Numbered from the stretch's first letter, positions 35,950 to 47,342 are shown. The stretch: DNA of 64,000 nucleotides from Spirometra erinaceieuropaei (GCA_902702965.1 CACRXP010000430.1:53581-117580), one strand, 5' to 3'. Notes: generated by a model from the letters alone, not told the origin. Numbers and translations are program-made.

Positions 35950-36770
35950 TGATGTAAAAACTAGCTTGCCTATATCGCTTGTTTCGATCTAACGGATATC
36001 CCATCAGTTTTGTGAAGAACCGCCTCAGGCGTCTGATACAATCCCCGAGGCCCCACCTCAAATGGAGAAGTCGTGACGCACAAATTCTTCTCCCTGTCTT
36101 ATATGCAGGGGGCCCCAATAGTTGTCCACCGGCAGCTTAGTTGGTTCTGTATCCGTATTGTTCATAACCCAGCATCATCAACGCGCGCAGTACTCTCTCG
36201 AGAAAATGACCCTATCCTCAAAACGCAACAGACAAATACGACCTATCGCGCCCCCTGCGCTAATTGATCCTGCATGTATTTTGGTAGCACAGGTCAACGC
36301 CTGAGAACTCCTAGTAATGAACATAAACTAGCTGTCTATCTACGTGACCCTCTGTACCTCGTATTTGCACACACACTCCACTGTGACCGCCGAATTAACT
36401 GAGGTCATCGCCACGGCCAATGCAAAACGGGCGCGGGATGTCCTAGTGGGATGGTACGCTAATGCGGGCAGCAACCATGTCCACGTTGACCTGGACGCCC
36501 GTTACGAGGGCCTACGATCACGCCTCACCAAGCCGCGCGCCATGCCGCATCAGCGGCTGCTAATCCAGCCACATGCACTCCCACTAAGCTACTATTCTCC
36601 CCCTCCAGCACGGGGAGCCGTTGCTGTTCTCCCATCCACTCTTCCCGGACCAGAACCCACCGTGACCCTGGGTTCACATCACCCCTCTCATACTCAAATT
36701 GTCCGCCTGTCAATGCTTGTTCAGTCGTGCCAACTCGTCTACTGTGACTCTCTTCATTTCGCCTGACGAC
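35950..36770 (+). pseudogene. PLE fragment: post-RT linker plus GIY-YIG endonuclease, unit C
   Basis: Copy of 3840-4650. It has scattered substitutions and retains a fuller linker (WYANAGSNHVHVDLDARYEG, about 36450-36505), where A and B have lost several residues. C therefore keeps an older state here than the identical A/B pair. Confidence 0.64.
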
Positions 36771-37279
36771 GGGTTGGTGTCACCAAATTGAAAATTCACG
36801 AGTACAACCTGATTTTTGCGAAGAACCTCTTGCCATTTTCATACAGGCGCATATGCATAGTTTGCCTGATGTATCACACTGGACAGCACAGATACTAACT
36901 TTAAGCCCAGACACGTGATCTGCTGACATACTGCTGCTGCATTTCGTGGCTGTGAGGCGTTTGACTCCTCAGTGCGTCCCTTAGCATAACCCTCGTATTT
37001 TCTGGTAATTACACCAAACCGTAGACAGAAAGCTGTCGCGTAGTGACTTAATTCGATGATAATAACGAAGCCAATGGAGATGGAAATGACCACTTCTGAA
37101 TTATTTGGCGTGGTCGGCCAGCCAGTTATACCTAATCACATGTGTCAATGAATTGAGATTCGAGGACCGAATATTTCGTCAGTGAGTGCGGTACGGATTC
37201 GTTGTCCAATCAGCTGCTACCGGAAATACTCATTTCCATAGATAAACGCATACTGATCAGGCTACGAGACCTGGTCTTC

Positions 37280-39364
37280 CAGTGCATTTCCTTATATATG
37301 GGGTGTAGGTGAAAAGTCTGTTATTTATTCTAACGAGGAATGGAGGATATAAAATGATCTCTGTGGAGGCTGGTTTAGTCATCCATTTTTTCACATTCGC
37401 ATCTGACTCTATCGTCAGTGATGGGCAAAAGGCGAGATGCACGATTTTGTGACTCTTTTTGCGCAAAGTGTACAACGGCCTGATTCTAGTGTGGATCCAA
37501 CACGCATTATCGGAAAAAAAATTGGCATTAAATGCAACCAGGAGATGCGTCCATAGCACATAACTTTGGTTTTTCCTTCAGCGAAGTATTTGGACCGCGA
37601 CGCAGTTTGTATTATACCTAATCTTAGCGATTACTCGCAATCGTGCTTTAAGAGCCCGATTGACATTTTGCGAGTCTCGTTTAGACAAAGAAATATTCAC
37701 GGCACTAGTTATTTTTCCAACAATGAAGTTATTTGATTGTGATATCGGTCATATGGTTAGCTATGCTGTACAAAATGGGAGGAAGTGTTTCCTTTCAAAC
37801 GCTAAACCTATCTACTAGAAGTGACTGCAAAATATTAAAGATTCTGCAATAAGCGGTTACTATTATTTGCCCACGTCGCACATCCCCCCATTTGCCTAGT
37901 CATTAATTGAAATTGATTAGTTTAAATTATCGATTGCGAGCCCTTGAACTGTGATGACGGCCGCTTCCACTACCGCCATCAAGACACGATATTTCGCTAC
38001 GGCAGCTGTGAGTACGGTGATGTGTTCGCCCAATGATGGAACACACAATGCCTGTTTGGCTAAAGGAGACTGAATCTCTGGAAAGAGTTCATGAAATTTC
38101 GTATGGCCTGATGAAGTTTCTAAGTGACATCATACCTCTTCTTCCACCCCCCTCACATTCATTGCAGGGATCAAAGCAGATGCTATGATGAGATCATATC
38201 CTGCACGCGAGTCGGTAACTTCCAAAACGTTGTTCCCACTGTTTTCTGGCTTGTGTGATAATGGCACAGCAAAAGGATTCGTCGATATTTTGACTAAAAG
38301 TTGTATTCGCTCGTCCAGTCGCCGCAACATGGGGCACTCTGCTGAGGCAAATTCGTGCAGTGAGTATGAATGAGGGAGATCGTTGGGCTTGTTAATGGAT
38401 TGTAACCTGAAATGTCATGCCGTAAGTTATTCGCGAATCGTTGTCATTCAAAGTGATTGTCTCGAAATCTTATTACACCAGACTCGGGTCGAGTTGTCTT
38501 GGGCACTCGTAAGCAAACAAGGTTTCTCTGCTGGTTTAACCATAATTAAGAGGACGACAAAATTCTGACAGATTTTGGCAGTCCTGACGAACTTTCGTTT
38601 TTACGCCTTTGTGCCTACCCAGCTTACTTGAAATACGGGTCGAAGAGGAAATATATATCCGAAGGTAGGTATCCCTTCAGGATATCCCTTCAGGTATCCC
38701 TTCAGGAGTTATTAGTAAGGCCGTAGATTCTCGCTTGATCCTACCTTAGGCTACACGGCCCATAATAATGCGACTAGTCTATGTAAATATTGCATTGGTT
38801 TGGTTCCCGTGTGCGAAGAGACGGCTAGGCATCTGGTTAAATACCCAGGGATAGTTCTGGAGATTTTAGAATCCTTTAAAATAGTTGACGTTACAAAATC
38901 AAAGCATCAGCAGTTATCGTGGCGCCACTTTGTGTTCAACAAGGCAGTTATATCACCTGGATTTTTCCAAGCATATTCTACCGCATGCATGAAATTGGAG
39001 CAATAACACTTCCGGCCCGTGAGTTTGTTTTTGAGTCTGTGAAGGCCACTTAATCCGGTGGAATTTTATTTGAATTGAAAAAACGACTTTGTGTGTTGTA
39101 CACTTTCTTCATTCCAGTCTACAATTTTTTTCTATTCTCTGCCCCGCAAAGCTGCCGTGCACATGTTTTGCGTGGATTTGAATCTAGATTTTTTTCTGAA
39201 ATATTCCATCGCCTGAATTGAAATAACAGTTCCGTCACGCACTGGGTTCGTCATGTAAACCTTCCGTGATTTAAATGGGGAAAGATATGTTGTAGGTTTT
39301 GACTATGCTCCTTAGTATGGAATGCCTAGCGTTCGCTTCTGTACGAGGCGTCGTTTTCGTCTAA
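37280..39364 (+). repeat. Local tandem repeat R, copy 1 (about 2.1 kb)
   Basis: Ends unit C and is followed by a diverged second copy. Shared landmarks are ATCTCTGTGGAGG (37371 and 39438), ACCGCCATCAAGACACGATAT (37971 and 40561), CAGCTTACTTGAAATACGGG (38621; diverged at about 41208) and the GCATGCATGAAATT block (38985 and 41538). A and B carry one copy each, largely hidden by the gaps. Confidence 0.75.
38178..38361 (+). other. Possible exon or exon relic inside repeat R copy 1
   Basis: A long pyrimidine tract ends in TTGCAG at 38167, followed by an open frame reading MMRSYPARESVTSK, then LFPLFSGLCDNGTAKGFVD, up to a possible GTGAGT-like donor after TCGTGCA near 38361. In repeat copy 2 (about 40770-40960) the matching frame has stops. 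No family is recognised; it may be chance. Confidence 0.25.
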
Positions 39365-39377
39365 ATATATATATATA

Positions 39378-41790
39378 GATTTGGGCGTGGGCGAAAATTC
39401 CGTTGTTGATTGTTAAGATGAATGGAGGACATAAAATTATCTCTGTGGAGGATGACACATTAATCTGACTTTTTCCATTCGTACCTGACCGCCTCATCGG
39501 TGATAGGCAAAAGGCGAATTACATGATTTGGTTAGACTTTTCTGCATAAAGTATACAACGATCTGATTCTAGTGTGGATAAAACAGGCATTATCGGAAAA
39601 AATTGTGGTATCAGATGAAACCAGGATATTCTTCCATAGCACATAACTTTGGTTTTTCCTTCAGCAAAATATTTGAATTGCGACGCAATTTTTATTTCAC
39701 CTAATCTTTTCGATTACTTGCAAGTATGCTTTAAGACCCGGATTCACATTTTGTGAGTCGCGTTTAGGCAAAGGGTTATTCCCGGCACTAAATATTTTTG
39801 TAAGAATGAAGGTATTTGATTGTGATATCTGCCATATTGTTGGCTACGCTGTGCAAAGTGGAAAAGTGTATCCTTTCAAACACTATACCTGCCTACTAGA
39901 CGCGACTGGAAAACCTTAAAGCTCCTTTTCTACGCGGTTTACATATCATAAATATTACTTTTGATCTGTGCCTACACTTTGAAATTATTATTTCCTTTTT
40001 GCATCGAGTACGGAATGTGAAAATGACTTTTCTTGAGGTCGAGGAACATCCGCCTCCTATTTCAGTTTACTTTTGTTGGCAATACGCAAAAGGGAAATGA
40101 CCTGTGCCTTCGCTTTACCGTCTTTCTTTGCACGGTGATAGATTCGATCTAGTCAGCTTGTTTATAATGACGAAAATACACTGGGAGTCGGCCTCAACAT
40201 CTCGTCGTGTTAACGCATAGAGGTGAGAGTTGTTAGACAACTTCAGTCTTCTTCTGTCGGACAACACCGAAACTTCCTTCGGTCTACGTCTGTTGGCCAA
40301 ACGCTAGAGGAGAATGACCTGTGTCATAGCTATGCCGGCATTCAGTGCACGGTGACTGATCCAAGCGCGTCAAATAGATTTTAATGACAAACATGCAGTG
40401 AGAATCGACCTCACTCCTACTTCACTCGACATTTCAAATCAATAACCCAAACTGTTTTACAGCATTCTTAGGCGTTACTGCTATTTGCCCAAGGCACATT
40501 TCCTGATTAGTTTGAATTATTTTTGATCGATTGGAACAGTGAAGACAGCCGTTTCTACTACCGCCATCAAGACACGATATTACGCTACGGCGACCATGAG
40601 TTCGGTGATGTGTTTGCTCAGTGGTTGAATGCGCACAATGGCTGTTTCGCTAAGGGTGACTGAGTCACTGGAAGAAGATCATGAAAAGACGTGGTAACAC
40701 ATGGCTTGATGCAGTTGCCGAGTGACAAGACAGCTCTTCTTCCATTTCTCTCATATTCATTTCAGAGGTCAAAACAGGTGGTATGCTGTTAGGATGGCCC
40801 AAAAACGAGTCGGTAACTACCACGACGTTAATCTCACTGTATTCTAGCTTATGCGATGATTGCACAGCAATAATTTCCATCTATATTTTAATTTAAAGTT
40901 GCATTCCCTCGTCCAGTTGCTGCAAGTGAGGGCACTCTTCCGGGTCAAAGCCGTGGAAATCAGTATGAACAAGATAAATCGTTAGGCCTGTTAATGGATT
41001 GCGAGCTGAAACATCATGCCATAAGCGACTCGCTGTCATCCAACATGACTGTCTGAAAACTTTATTACATAAAACCTAGGTCGACTTTTTGGGGGTAAGC
41101 AAGCAGGGCCTCTGTACTTGTTTGCGAATACTTAAGAGGACAGCAGTATTTTTAACAGATTTTGGCATTGATGACAAACTGCGTTTAATGCCTTTTTGCC
41201 GACACAGCTTAATTAAAATACGGGCAGAAGGAGAAATGAAATACTGAAATGGATATTACCCAGTTATTCCTGCACGAGTAATCAGCAAGGCCGTAGATTC
41301 TCGATTGGTGACCGCAAGGTCCCGTACTGATGCGAAAAGTCTAGACAAATATTGCACTTATTTGGTTTCAGTCTGCGGAGAGATGGCTATGAATCTGGTC
41401 AAATAAGCAGGGATAGTTGTGGAAATTTTAGAATCCTTTAAAATTGCCGACCTTAAGGAAGCAGTATATGAAGGTACCATTTAGTGTTTAGCAAGGAAGC
41501 TGTGTCACCTAGATTTCTCCAAGTATATTCTGCCGCATGCATGAAATTAAAGCAACGCTACTACGGCCGGTCAGATTGTTTTCGAGTCTGGGACGGTCAT
41601 TGAATCCGGTCGGATATTATTTAAATTAAAAAAACGACTTCGCGTTTTGCGTGTTACATTCCCACCAATCTACATTATTTGCAATATTCCCACTCAAAAA
41701 GCTGTCGTGCAAATGATTTCCGCGGAAATGAACCTAGGATTTTTCTCTAATATCCCATCGACTGGAATGAAATAAGAGTACAAAAACGCT
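39378..41790 (+). repeat. Local tandem repeat R, copy 2 (about 2.4 kb)
   Basis: Second copy, clearly more diverged from copy 1 than the units A, B and C are from one another, so this duplication is older. It carries an extra block at about 39950-40440 with two tandem copies of an ATGACCTGTG...CACGGTGA motif, related to 50.7-51.0 kb. No coding region is recognised. Confidence 0.7.
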
Positions 41791-41890
41791 CTGAAAACGA
41801 CTTGTAAAACTTGCGTAAATAAAATGGCGGTTCTAATGATGGTATACGGTAAGGAATCCATCAAATCAAAGATAAAATTTCTGAGTAAAT

Positions 41891-42181
41891 ATGAGGAAAG
41901 TATATCAACAGCCAATACATGAAAACAGGGCAAAATCCGAAAAATACGATAACCGGAAATGCAAGAAAATTATTGTGAAAACAGCTGATAGGGAAGAAGT
42001 TGAGCATAATGAAATGGATGCAGCAGAAGGTGAAGGTAACCGTTCCGTACAGAAGTCTCGTCCATGCAAAGGCCATGCAAATCTACAGTTTGATACACAG
42101 ATAGTGGCCATAACAATTCCAGAGGAAGTTCTGAAAATGACTGAAGGCTTGCTGGCTATAGAGATCCAGACGGCCACTTAG
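41891..42181 (+). CDS. Unrecognised open frame, 96 codons
   Basis: Runs from an ATG to a TAG between the end of repeat R and an antisense LINE. The product would be hydrophilic, with a basic N-terminal third (RKCKKIIVK), an acidic middle (EEVEHNEMDAAEGEG) and an amphipathic C-terminus (IPEEVLKMTEGLLAIEIQ). There is no signal peptide, membrane segment or known motif. Composition is more protein-like than most chance frames here, but I cannot support expression or a function. Confidence 0.25.
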   Translation: MRKVYQQPIHENRAKSEKYDNRKCKKIIVKTADREEVEHNEMDAAEGEGNRSVQKSRPCKGHANLQFDTQIVAITIPEEVLKMTEGLLAIEIQTAT

Positions 42182-42184
42182 GCG

Positions 42185-42730
42185 TCAATTCTTAAGCGGC
42201 TGCAAAGTGTGTTTCCTAGGTAAGCCAAGTTGTCCACGGTTTTGTGTTGATTGCCGTCGACATTGATGCGAGGAGGAGTGCTGTGTTGCGTGTTGGGTGA
42301 CAGTTGATGCATGACCACCGTTGTGTCCGGTATGGATGCTCAGACCGAAGTTGGCGCTCCGGTTGCATACTCCCTTGTATGTCTTCTTCGGTTGTGGTGT
42401 TGAGCGCGCAGTCGTCGGCGAAGAGCAGGTCGTAGATAGTCGCATTATGACCTTCATGCGTCTGCTGTCGAGAAGATGCCCATCAGTTCTGCAGGCGATA
42501 CGTATGTCGGGGCGTTCATCATGGCAGGTGTCCATCAGCATGGCATAGAACATGAGAGTGAAGAGGGTAGGCGCGAGGACGCAGCTCTGCTTCACTCCAT
42601 TGGTCATTGCAAACGCCTCGGAGATTGCACCGTTGTCCGTGACGCGCGCGGCATTATCCCAGCGTGGGGCTGACATACCATGATATGCCATCTCAGTATG
42701 ACTGCGTTGGCAAAATTATGAGGCCGCATT
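42185..42730 (-). pseudogene. Non-LTR retrotransposon RT fragment, diphyllobothriid-type LINE
   Basis: Minus strand: ARVTDNGAISEAFAMTNGVK then QSCVLAPTLFTLMFYAML (RT palm). After a frameshift near 42440 comes IYDLLFADDCALNTTTEEDI with the catalytic FADD at 42411-42422, then the thumb sequence NVDGNQHKTVDNFAYLGNTL (42206-42275). This family is abundant in diphyllobothriid tapeworm genomes as I know them. It is broken by frameshifts and by the gap at 42731-42815. Confidence 0.8.
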
Positions 42731-42815
42731 NNNNNNNNNNNNNNNNNNNNNNNNNNNNNNNNNNNNNNNNNNNNNNNNNNNNNNNNNNNNNNNNNNNNNN
42801 NNNNNNNNNNNNNNN
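42731..42815. other. Assembly gap (85 N)
   Basis: Run of N within LINE-derived sequence; probably a repeat collapse. Confidence 0.97.
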
Positions 42816-43110
42816 AGGCCTGCATTTTGCCTTGGCCATCACCCTTCAAAGTCTGGGTAACCAGTCAGTCATCGACTGAGAGGCACTAGCCATAAAACAA
42901 ACACACATTCTTCACATGCGTGAGAGTGTCAGAGGTCACTTTAAGAAGGAGCCGTGATAGCCTGGCTGTCAGCCCATCAGTCCACAACAAACTCCACACA
43001 CATACACACACACACACAGCAGGAAAGTGTGTTTCCTAGGTAAGCGAAGTTGTCCACGGTTTTGTGTTGATTGCCGTCGACATTGATGCGAGGAGGATTT
43101 TGCTTTATTT
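42816..43110 (-). mobile_element. LINE fragments with CA microsatellite
   Basis: 42826-42880 (minus GTCGATGACTGACTGGTTACC) recurs on the plus strand at 55745. 43025-43098 repeats the thumb segment already seen at 42206-42275 (AGTTGTCCACGGTTTTGTG). A (CA)n tract lies at about 43003-43018. The order suggests two LINE pieces joined or misassembled around the gap. Confidence 0.6.
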
Positions 43111-43474
43111 TTGATTGCTAATTTAGCATTTATTCCTAATTTCCTCTGCGTGTCTTTTTTATGCGCACTCTTTTTTGGCATTTTCATTTAGCATTTGTCT
43201 CTAGGTCCTGATGTTATATTTTGCCTTGTCTTAGAATTCTTCTCTTTCTGAGTTATATAAACAAATGTCGTATTTCTTCCCAATTTGTATTTATGTTACT
43301 GTTTTGTCAAGCTCTGTTCACATTTGCCATCCCATTATTTATGTCTTTTCTGAATTTGCCTATGTAACCTTGATGCAAGCAACTGAAACCGAGAGTTTTT
43401 GAATCATTTACATTTACTAAATTTACTTCTTTTTCAGTTCAGTTCAGTTTATTTTAGGGAAATAAAAGTTTTGA

Positions 43475-43800
43475 ACCTTTGAACTTCCTATTTGTTACAA
43501 GGTAGCGAACAATATGTTAATTTGAATATTTCAAAATATAAACATCAAACGGTTACATATTTTCTTCAGATTGGCAACTTTTTCGGAGCCAGACAGTTAA
43601 ACGAATTGTTCCAGGAGTTAAAAACATTATCGTTACTAAATGTGCTCTACAGTAATCTGTCTATGGATAGTTGGTGCTATCTCAGTTTCTGAGGGAGACG
43701 AATTAATTGCCAACACGCATTCAACAGACAAGAGACAATAATAACAAAACAAACGTTACTGAATTATAGACAGTAATATAACAACATTAGTAAACTGTCC
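43475..43800 (+). repeat. Dispersed repeat D, copy 1
   Basis: About 325 bp shared in direct orientation with 50370-50690. Common blocks are GAACCTTTGAACTTCCT, AGCGAA, GGGAGACGAATT, AACAAACGTTACTGAA and AACATTAGTA. It encodes no recognised protein. Confidence 0.7.
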
Positions 43801-43822
43801 GAACGAAATTCTAGACTCTCGG

Positions 43823-44270
43823 TCAGGTGGCATTATGACGGTTGGTGGTAAATTGGTCCAACTTGCGCTTAAAAGCCTCAACCGAGTTGGACATGACGAC
43901 ATCTGTAGGCAGAGCATTCCAGGCCTCGATCACCCTGTTTGAAAAGAAGAACTTCCGAATGTCCAGCTTGGCGCCATTTACGCGTAGTTTACGTGGATGT
44001 CCTCAGAGGTTCGTTGTGGTCGCTAACTCAAAGAAATCAGCAGGTACGTGACAGCAGTCCTGGCCGCGCAGTATACGGAATGTTTTTATAGGGTCGCCCT
44101 TTAGCTGTCTGTAACTGAGTGGAAAAATTCCGAGATTGGACAATCGTGTTTCATAGGGTAGTGAACCCTGTCCACTTACGAGTTTGGTTGGACGCCTTTG
44201 AACTTTCTCAAGGATGCTGAGATCTTTAGAGGTCCAGGGTTTCCACGCCTGAATAGCGAACTAAATTTTT
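43823..44270 (-). pseudogene. LINE RT C-terminal end (CR1/jockey-like)
   Basis: The minus strand reads LEKVQRRPTKLVSGQGSLPY, then ETRLSNLGIFPLSYRQLKGD, DPIKTFRIL and FFFSNRVIEAWNALPTDVV, ending in a TGA at 43825-43823. This is the conserved end of CR1/jockey-type ORF2, where the R-PTK, YETRL and F-NRV-WN-LP blocks sit. One in-frame TGA (44005-44003, where arginine is expected) interrupts about 148 codons. 5' truncation is normal for LINEs. Confidence 0.8.
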
Positions 44271-44645
44271 CATCTTACTCTAATTAACACAGAAAAACGC
44301 TGATAAATCGTTCAGTCATATGCCTCTAGTCTCTCCAAAATGGTAACTGCATGGCGATGAAAGATGTCAGTCGAAACCAGCAATTTGACCACACGAAATA
44401 CACTTCCCGAACGTTTTATCATCTGCTTGCCTTTATAACGTTAATGCAGTTACGACAACCATTGCGAACCAATGCACGGGCTGATTTCCGCTCAAATTCC
44501 GAATCAGTTTTCCTGAATGTGGTTTGCATCATCAAAGTGGCCCACTAAAATTTTTGTTATTGACAGGGATATTAAGACTTTTTCAGAATTGTCCGAGATA
44601 AAAGACCGTATTAGCACTTTCTATTCACCACTTCAGCTCGCCCAG
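44271..44645. other. Upstream region of the serine peptidase gene
   Basis: About 375 bp with no recognised exon. A signal-peptide exon and promoter should lie here or further upstream, but I see no hydrophobic start I would defend. Confidence 0.4.
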
Positions 44646-44734
44646 CGTGTGGAATACAAGAACTGACTCCTTCCGCCTGGTCTCCCCGGCAAACTAGTCG
44701 GCGTGAGGCTACGCCACATAGTTGGCCTTGGACG
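44646..44734 (+). CDS. Trypsin-family (S1) peptidase, exon a: light chain and activation region
   Basis: Acceptor CCCAG ends at 44645 (an upstream TTCAG is an alternative); donor GTAAGA is at 44735. The frame gives CGIQELTPSAWSPRQTSRRE and then ATPHSWPWT. The first cysteine normally pairs with the catalytic chain, and ATPHSWPW is the usual sequence just after the activation site of S1 zymogens. The IVGG-like N-terminus is missing from this frame, but GKLVGV is readable one frame away (44688-44705). The leading phase is 1, so a signal-peptide exon (not found) is expected upstream. Confidence 0.75.
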
Positions 44735-44939
44735 GTAAGATAAATCGCCAAATTTTGCATTTTAAATTTCGTACTCCCACTTTCGAGTGAATACTATCTC
44801 TACCGTCCTGCTCACCGCACAGTATTTGCAAGTTCGGCTTTTAGTATCTGCTTAAATCATGGCTGTATTCAATTTTGATCTCCTATAGCCTTTTACATCA
44901 ACTGATGAGCTGATTATGCATTTTACTGCGAATTTGCAG

Positions 44940-45258
44940 GTTGGCCTTTACGCCAGTGTCAGAGGAGGATATCCGTATTGTGGTGGAACGCTGGTGGCCC
45001 CTGATTGGGTTATTACTGCAGCCCACTGTGTTGAAATGGCCATGAAATGTATACCTGTCCCCGTGGGACGACCATTCTCCTATAAGGCCCTTACAAATGC
45101 CACCCTATTTGCCCGAATGGGGGATCACAATCTGGCCAGAACAGAGGCCTCTGAAAGGGATCGTATTGTTCAGAACATCATAACGCATCCGCAATACCGG
45201 TCAGGCAGCAGTGAAAATGATATCGCCCTGCTGCAATTGGAAAGACCTGTCTTGGCTG
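44940..45258 (+). CDS. Trypsin-family peptidase, exon b: His57 and Asp102
   Basis: A phase-0 acceptor (TTGCAG ending at 44939) follows a 205-bp intron. The frame reads VGLYASVRGGYPYCGGTLV, APDWVITAAHC (catalytic His with the Cys42-Cys58 pair), then FARMGDHNLA, ITHPQYRSGSSENDIALLQL (catalytic Asp) and ERPVLA. The donor GTGAAT at 45259 leaves phase 1. Secreted S1 peptidases of parasitic flatworms often act in digestion, tissue invasion or tegument processing; which applies here is unknown. A larger cysteine-containing loop (EMAMKCIPVPVG) follows the histidine. Confidence 0.92.
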
Positions 45259-45539
45259 GTGAATACGCTGACTTTTTTATTTGTTCATGTCTGCTTATAT
45301 CTTTCATTACATTTACGGTCAAATGTAAATAGCTATTCAAATATGGGGTATTGGCATTAGCATGCCTTTCCATCTCACACTGCAAATACTTGGCACGATG
45401 ACCACACATTATGGAGCGTTTACTTGTTTGTGCTTATCGCGAGCGCAAAGTTGCGTACTGGTTTGAGTCCAGTCCGTTGGTACTGATATCTAGTTCGCTG
45501 TGGTCATAATTTAACACCCATCAATGTTTAAATGTCAGT

Positions 45540-46080
45540 CCATTGTTCGTAAAAGCCGAAGACAATGATGCTCACACTTCGCTACACCTCCTCTACCGTT
45601 GTGCTTTTCAGTGTGCAGCCACCCACGCTCAGGACATCATAGACGCTGATCTTGCAATTAATTCCAGATTCCTTCAGTCGTCCGATGCTGAACAGTTGTT
45701 CAGTCAGTTCGGGAAACATTCTTGTCTACTGGGTACTGATTAAGTGAGGCTACCATAAGTATGGAGAAAGCATGAGGTTGAAGCATGTGGGATCAAATGC
45801 GTAGTCCCGATCCACCCCATTTGTTGCTGAGAATGCTTCACAGACTCTACGTTCCGTCCGAGACGCGATCTGTGATCGCATTTTGTAGTTGTCACATAAT
45901 CTACGTGAATCGATCTGGCCATCATAATCCCAGTATGATCTTCAAGAGTCCACTGCAGTTCGCAGCGTCAAAAGCCTTCTGAAGAGCTGAGAAAGTTATG
46001 CAGTGATTGATCCGCTCTTCTGACCAATTTTGTAATTGGCGAACGGCAATAATTATTTATCTGGTTTCCTGATGTTTTCA
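45540..46080 (-). pseudogene. Decayed diphyllobothriid-type LINE RT in the peptidase intron
   Basis: Minus strand, in order: SALQKAFDAANCSGLLKIIL (RT motif A region, about 45985), CEAFSATNGVDRDYAFDPTC then FNLMLS (the TNGVKQ-CVLAPTLF block, about 45820), and KISVYDVLSVGGCTLKSTT (degenerate FADD block, about 45640). Many stops. It is the same family as 42185-42730 but much older, and antisense to the host gene within the 1.85-kb intron 45259-47112. The rest of that intron shows nothing I recognise. Confidence 0.66.
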
Positions 46081-47112
46081 GAATTTGTAGTGCCCTTCTG
46101 TAAGGTATCCTTGATCTAAAAGCGTGTGCAGGCAATCGCATAGAATTTTCAAAATAATATTACCATGAATTCGAGTTGTGGTATGTTTTGATGGTATCAT
46201 ACAGTTGCCGGTTTCATTTAGTTTTCTGACCATCTATTTTGGATTCACACTTCACCGACAGCATGCTGGCTGCGTTTTTTCAGTTATTTTGAAAGTTATT
46301 TTTAGGTAAGCAGTGCTAACCTTAAATGTGCCTGATTAGTCGTTCCAAACAGCTGTCGAATCCACAGCTTTGTAAAATTTCTCAAAAAATGGGAACAGAC
46401 TATCAGAAATATCCTAAGTCGTCACAGCATTGTTTGTCGCCGTATGCCCAGGGCTATTGCTTGGTGTTGATGGGCAGGGAAGATCGAAATTGGTTCTGCG
46501 AAAACACTACCCAAACTTCCTACTCTGACTTGACTCGCCAGTAAAAGACGACTATCCTACTGTTACCGTTGGTCTGAGCACAACACTGTGGGACCACAGA
46601 CAGGATCTGAATCATTGGACGGGAAGAAGTTGAGGTATCCACCAGGTTCTGTGATTAATTTTAATAGGAGCCTTCAGTGTGTTGTTAAGAAGTGTCTCCT
46701 ATGCACACGGTTGTGCTTGCTCAAACCTACGCCTATGCGTGATATTTGCTGTCCTGAGCAAATAGCCTTCGAAAGTGTTTGGTCGAGCAGCGGTCATCCA
46801 GGCAGGTTGGAGAGTCGGAATTTTTAGTTCAGCAGAACCATGTGTTCACTTCAATAGCGACATACCATCTTCTGATTCTTATTGTTCACGAGCAATGTGC
46901 CCACAATATCTCAACAAAGAACATAGATTAATGTCGTTCGGGATCATTGAGCACGTAGAAGTTAGATCTCAGAAAGACGTATTGGTATGCTGAACCAAAA
47001 TAGAAAATCGAATTAACAACATGCCCGTTCAACCATCTCTCTAAACCCTTTATACAGAATAACTTAAAATACGTAATCTCTTTAATTACAAGACAGTTTT
47101 TATTTTCTTTAG

Positions 47113-47342
47113 ACACTGCGGTTGGATTTATTTGCCTTCCTGACAGCGACTCAATTGTAAATACGTCCAAGGCATGCGCATATGCGGGCTGGGGATCAGG
47201 TAGTCGCTCAAGAATCTTCGGGTATCAGAACGCACCGGTTCTAATGGAAGGCAGTGTAACAATTAAATCCAAGGACTTCTGTAAAAAGTCCGCGCAGGGC
47301 CCCAAATCTGAAGGACAAGCCTGCCTTGCAACACAGACTGGG
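47113..47342 (+). CDS. Trypsin-family peptidase, exon c
   Basis: Acceptor TTCTTTAG ends at 47112 and the phase-1 start fits exon b. It reads TAVGFICLPDSD, then KACAYAGWGSGSRS (conserved C136-x-AGWG block), VLMEGSVTIKSKDFCKK and SEGQACLATQTG. It ends in phase 0 with donor GTGAGC at 47343. The cysteines match the C136-C201 and C168-C182 positions of S1 peptidases. Confidence 0.9.

Larger units (their letters stand above)
32107..39364 (+). repeat. Tandem segmental duplication, unit C (truncated, about 7.3 kb)
   Basis: Third unit, collinear with A from position 1 (offset 32107) through FN3 exon 1, the foldback element and the antisense and sense PLE fragments, to a point matching about 6220 of A. 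Beyond that the similarity is replaced by a second copy of the local repeat at 37.3-41.8 kb. No copy of FN3 exon 2 follows. Unlike A and B, this unit has no assembly gap, so it shows what the gaps at 5372-5494 and 21820-22051 hide. Confidence 0.85.

Noticed and set aside
44900..44930. Hammerhead ribozyme core (CTGATGA occurs here; similar strings near 15227 on the minus strand and 38109)
   Set aside because: No GAAA partner or closing stems at the required spacing.
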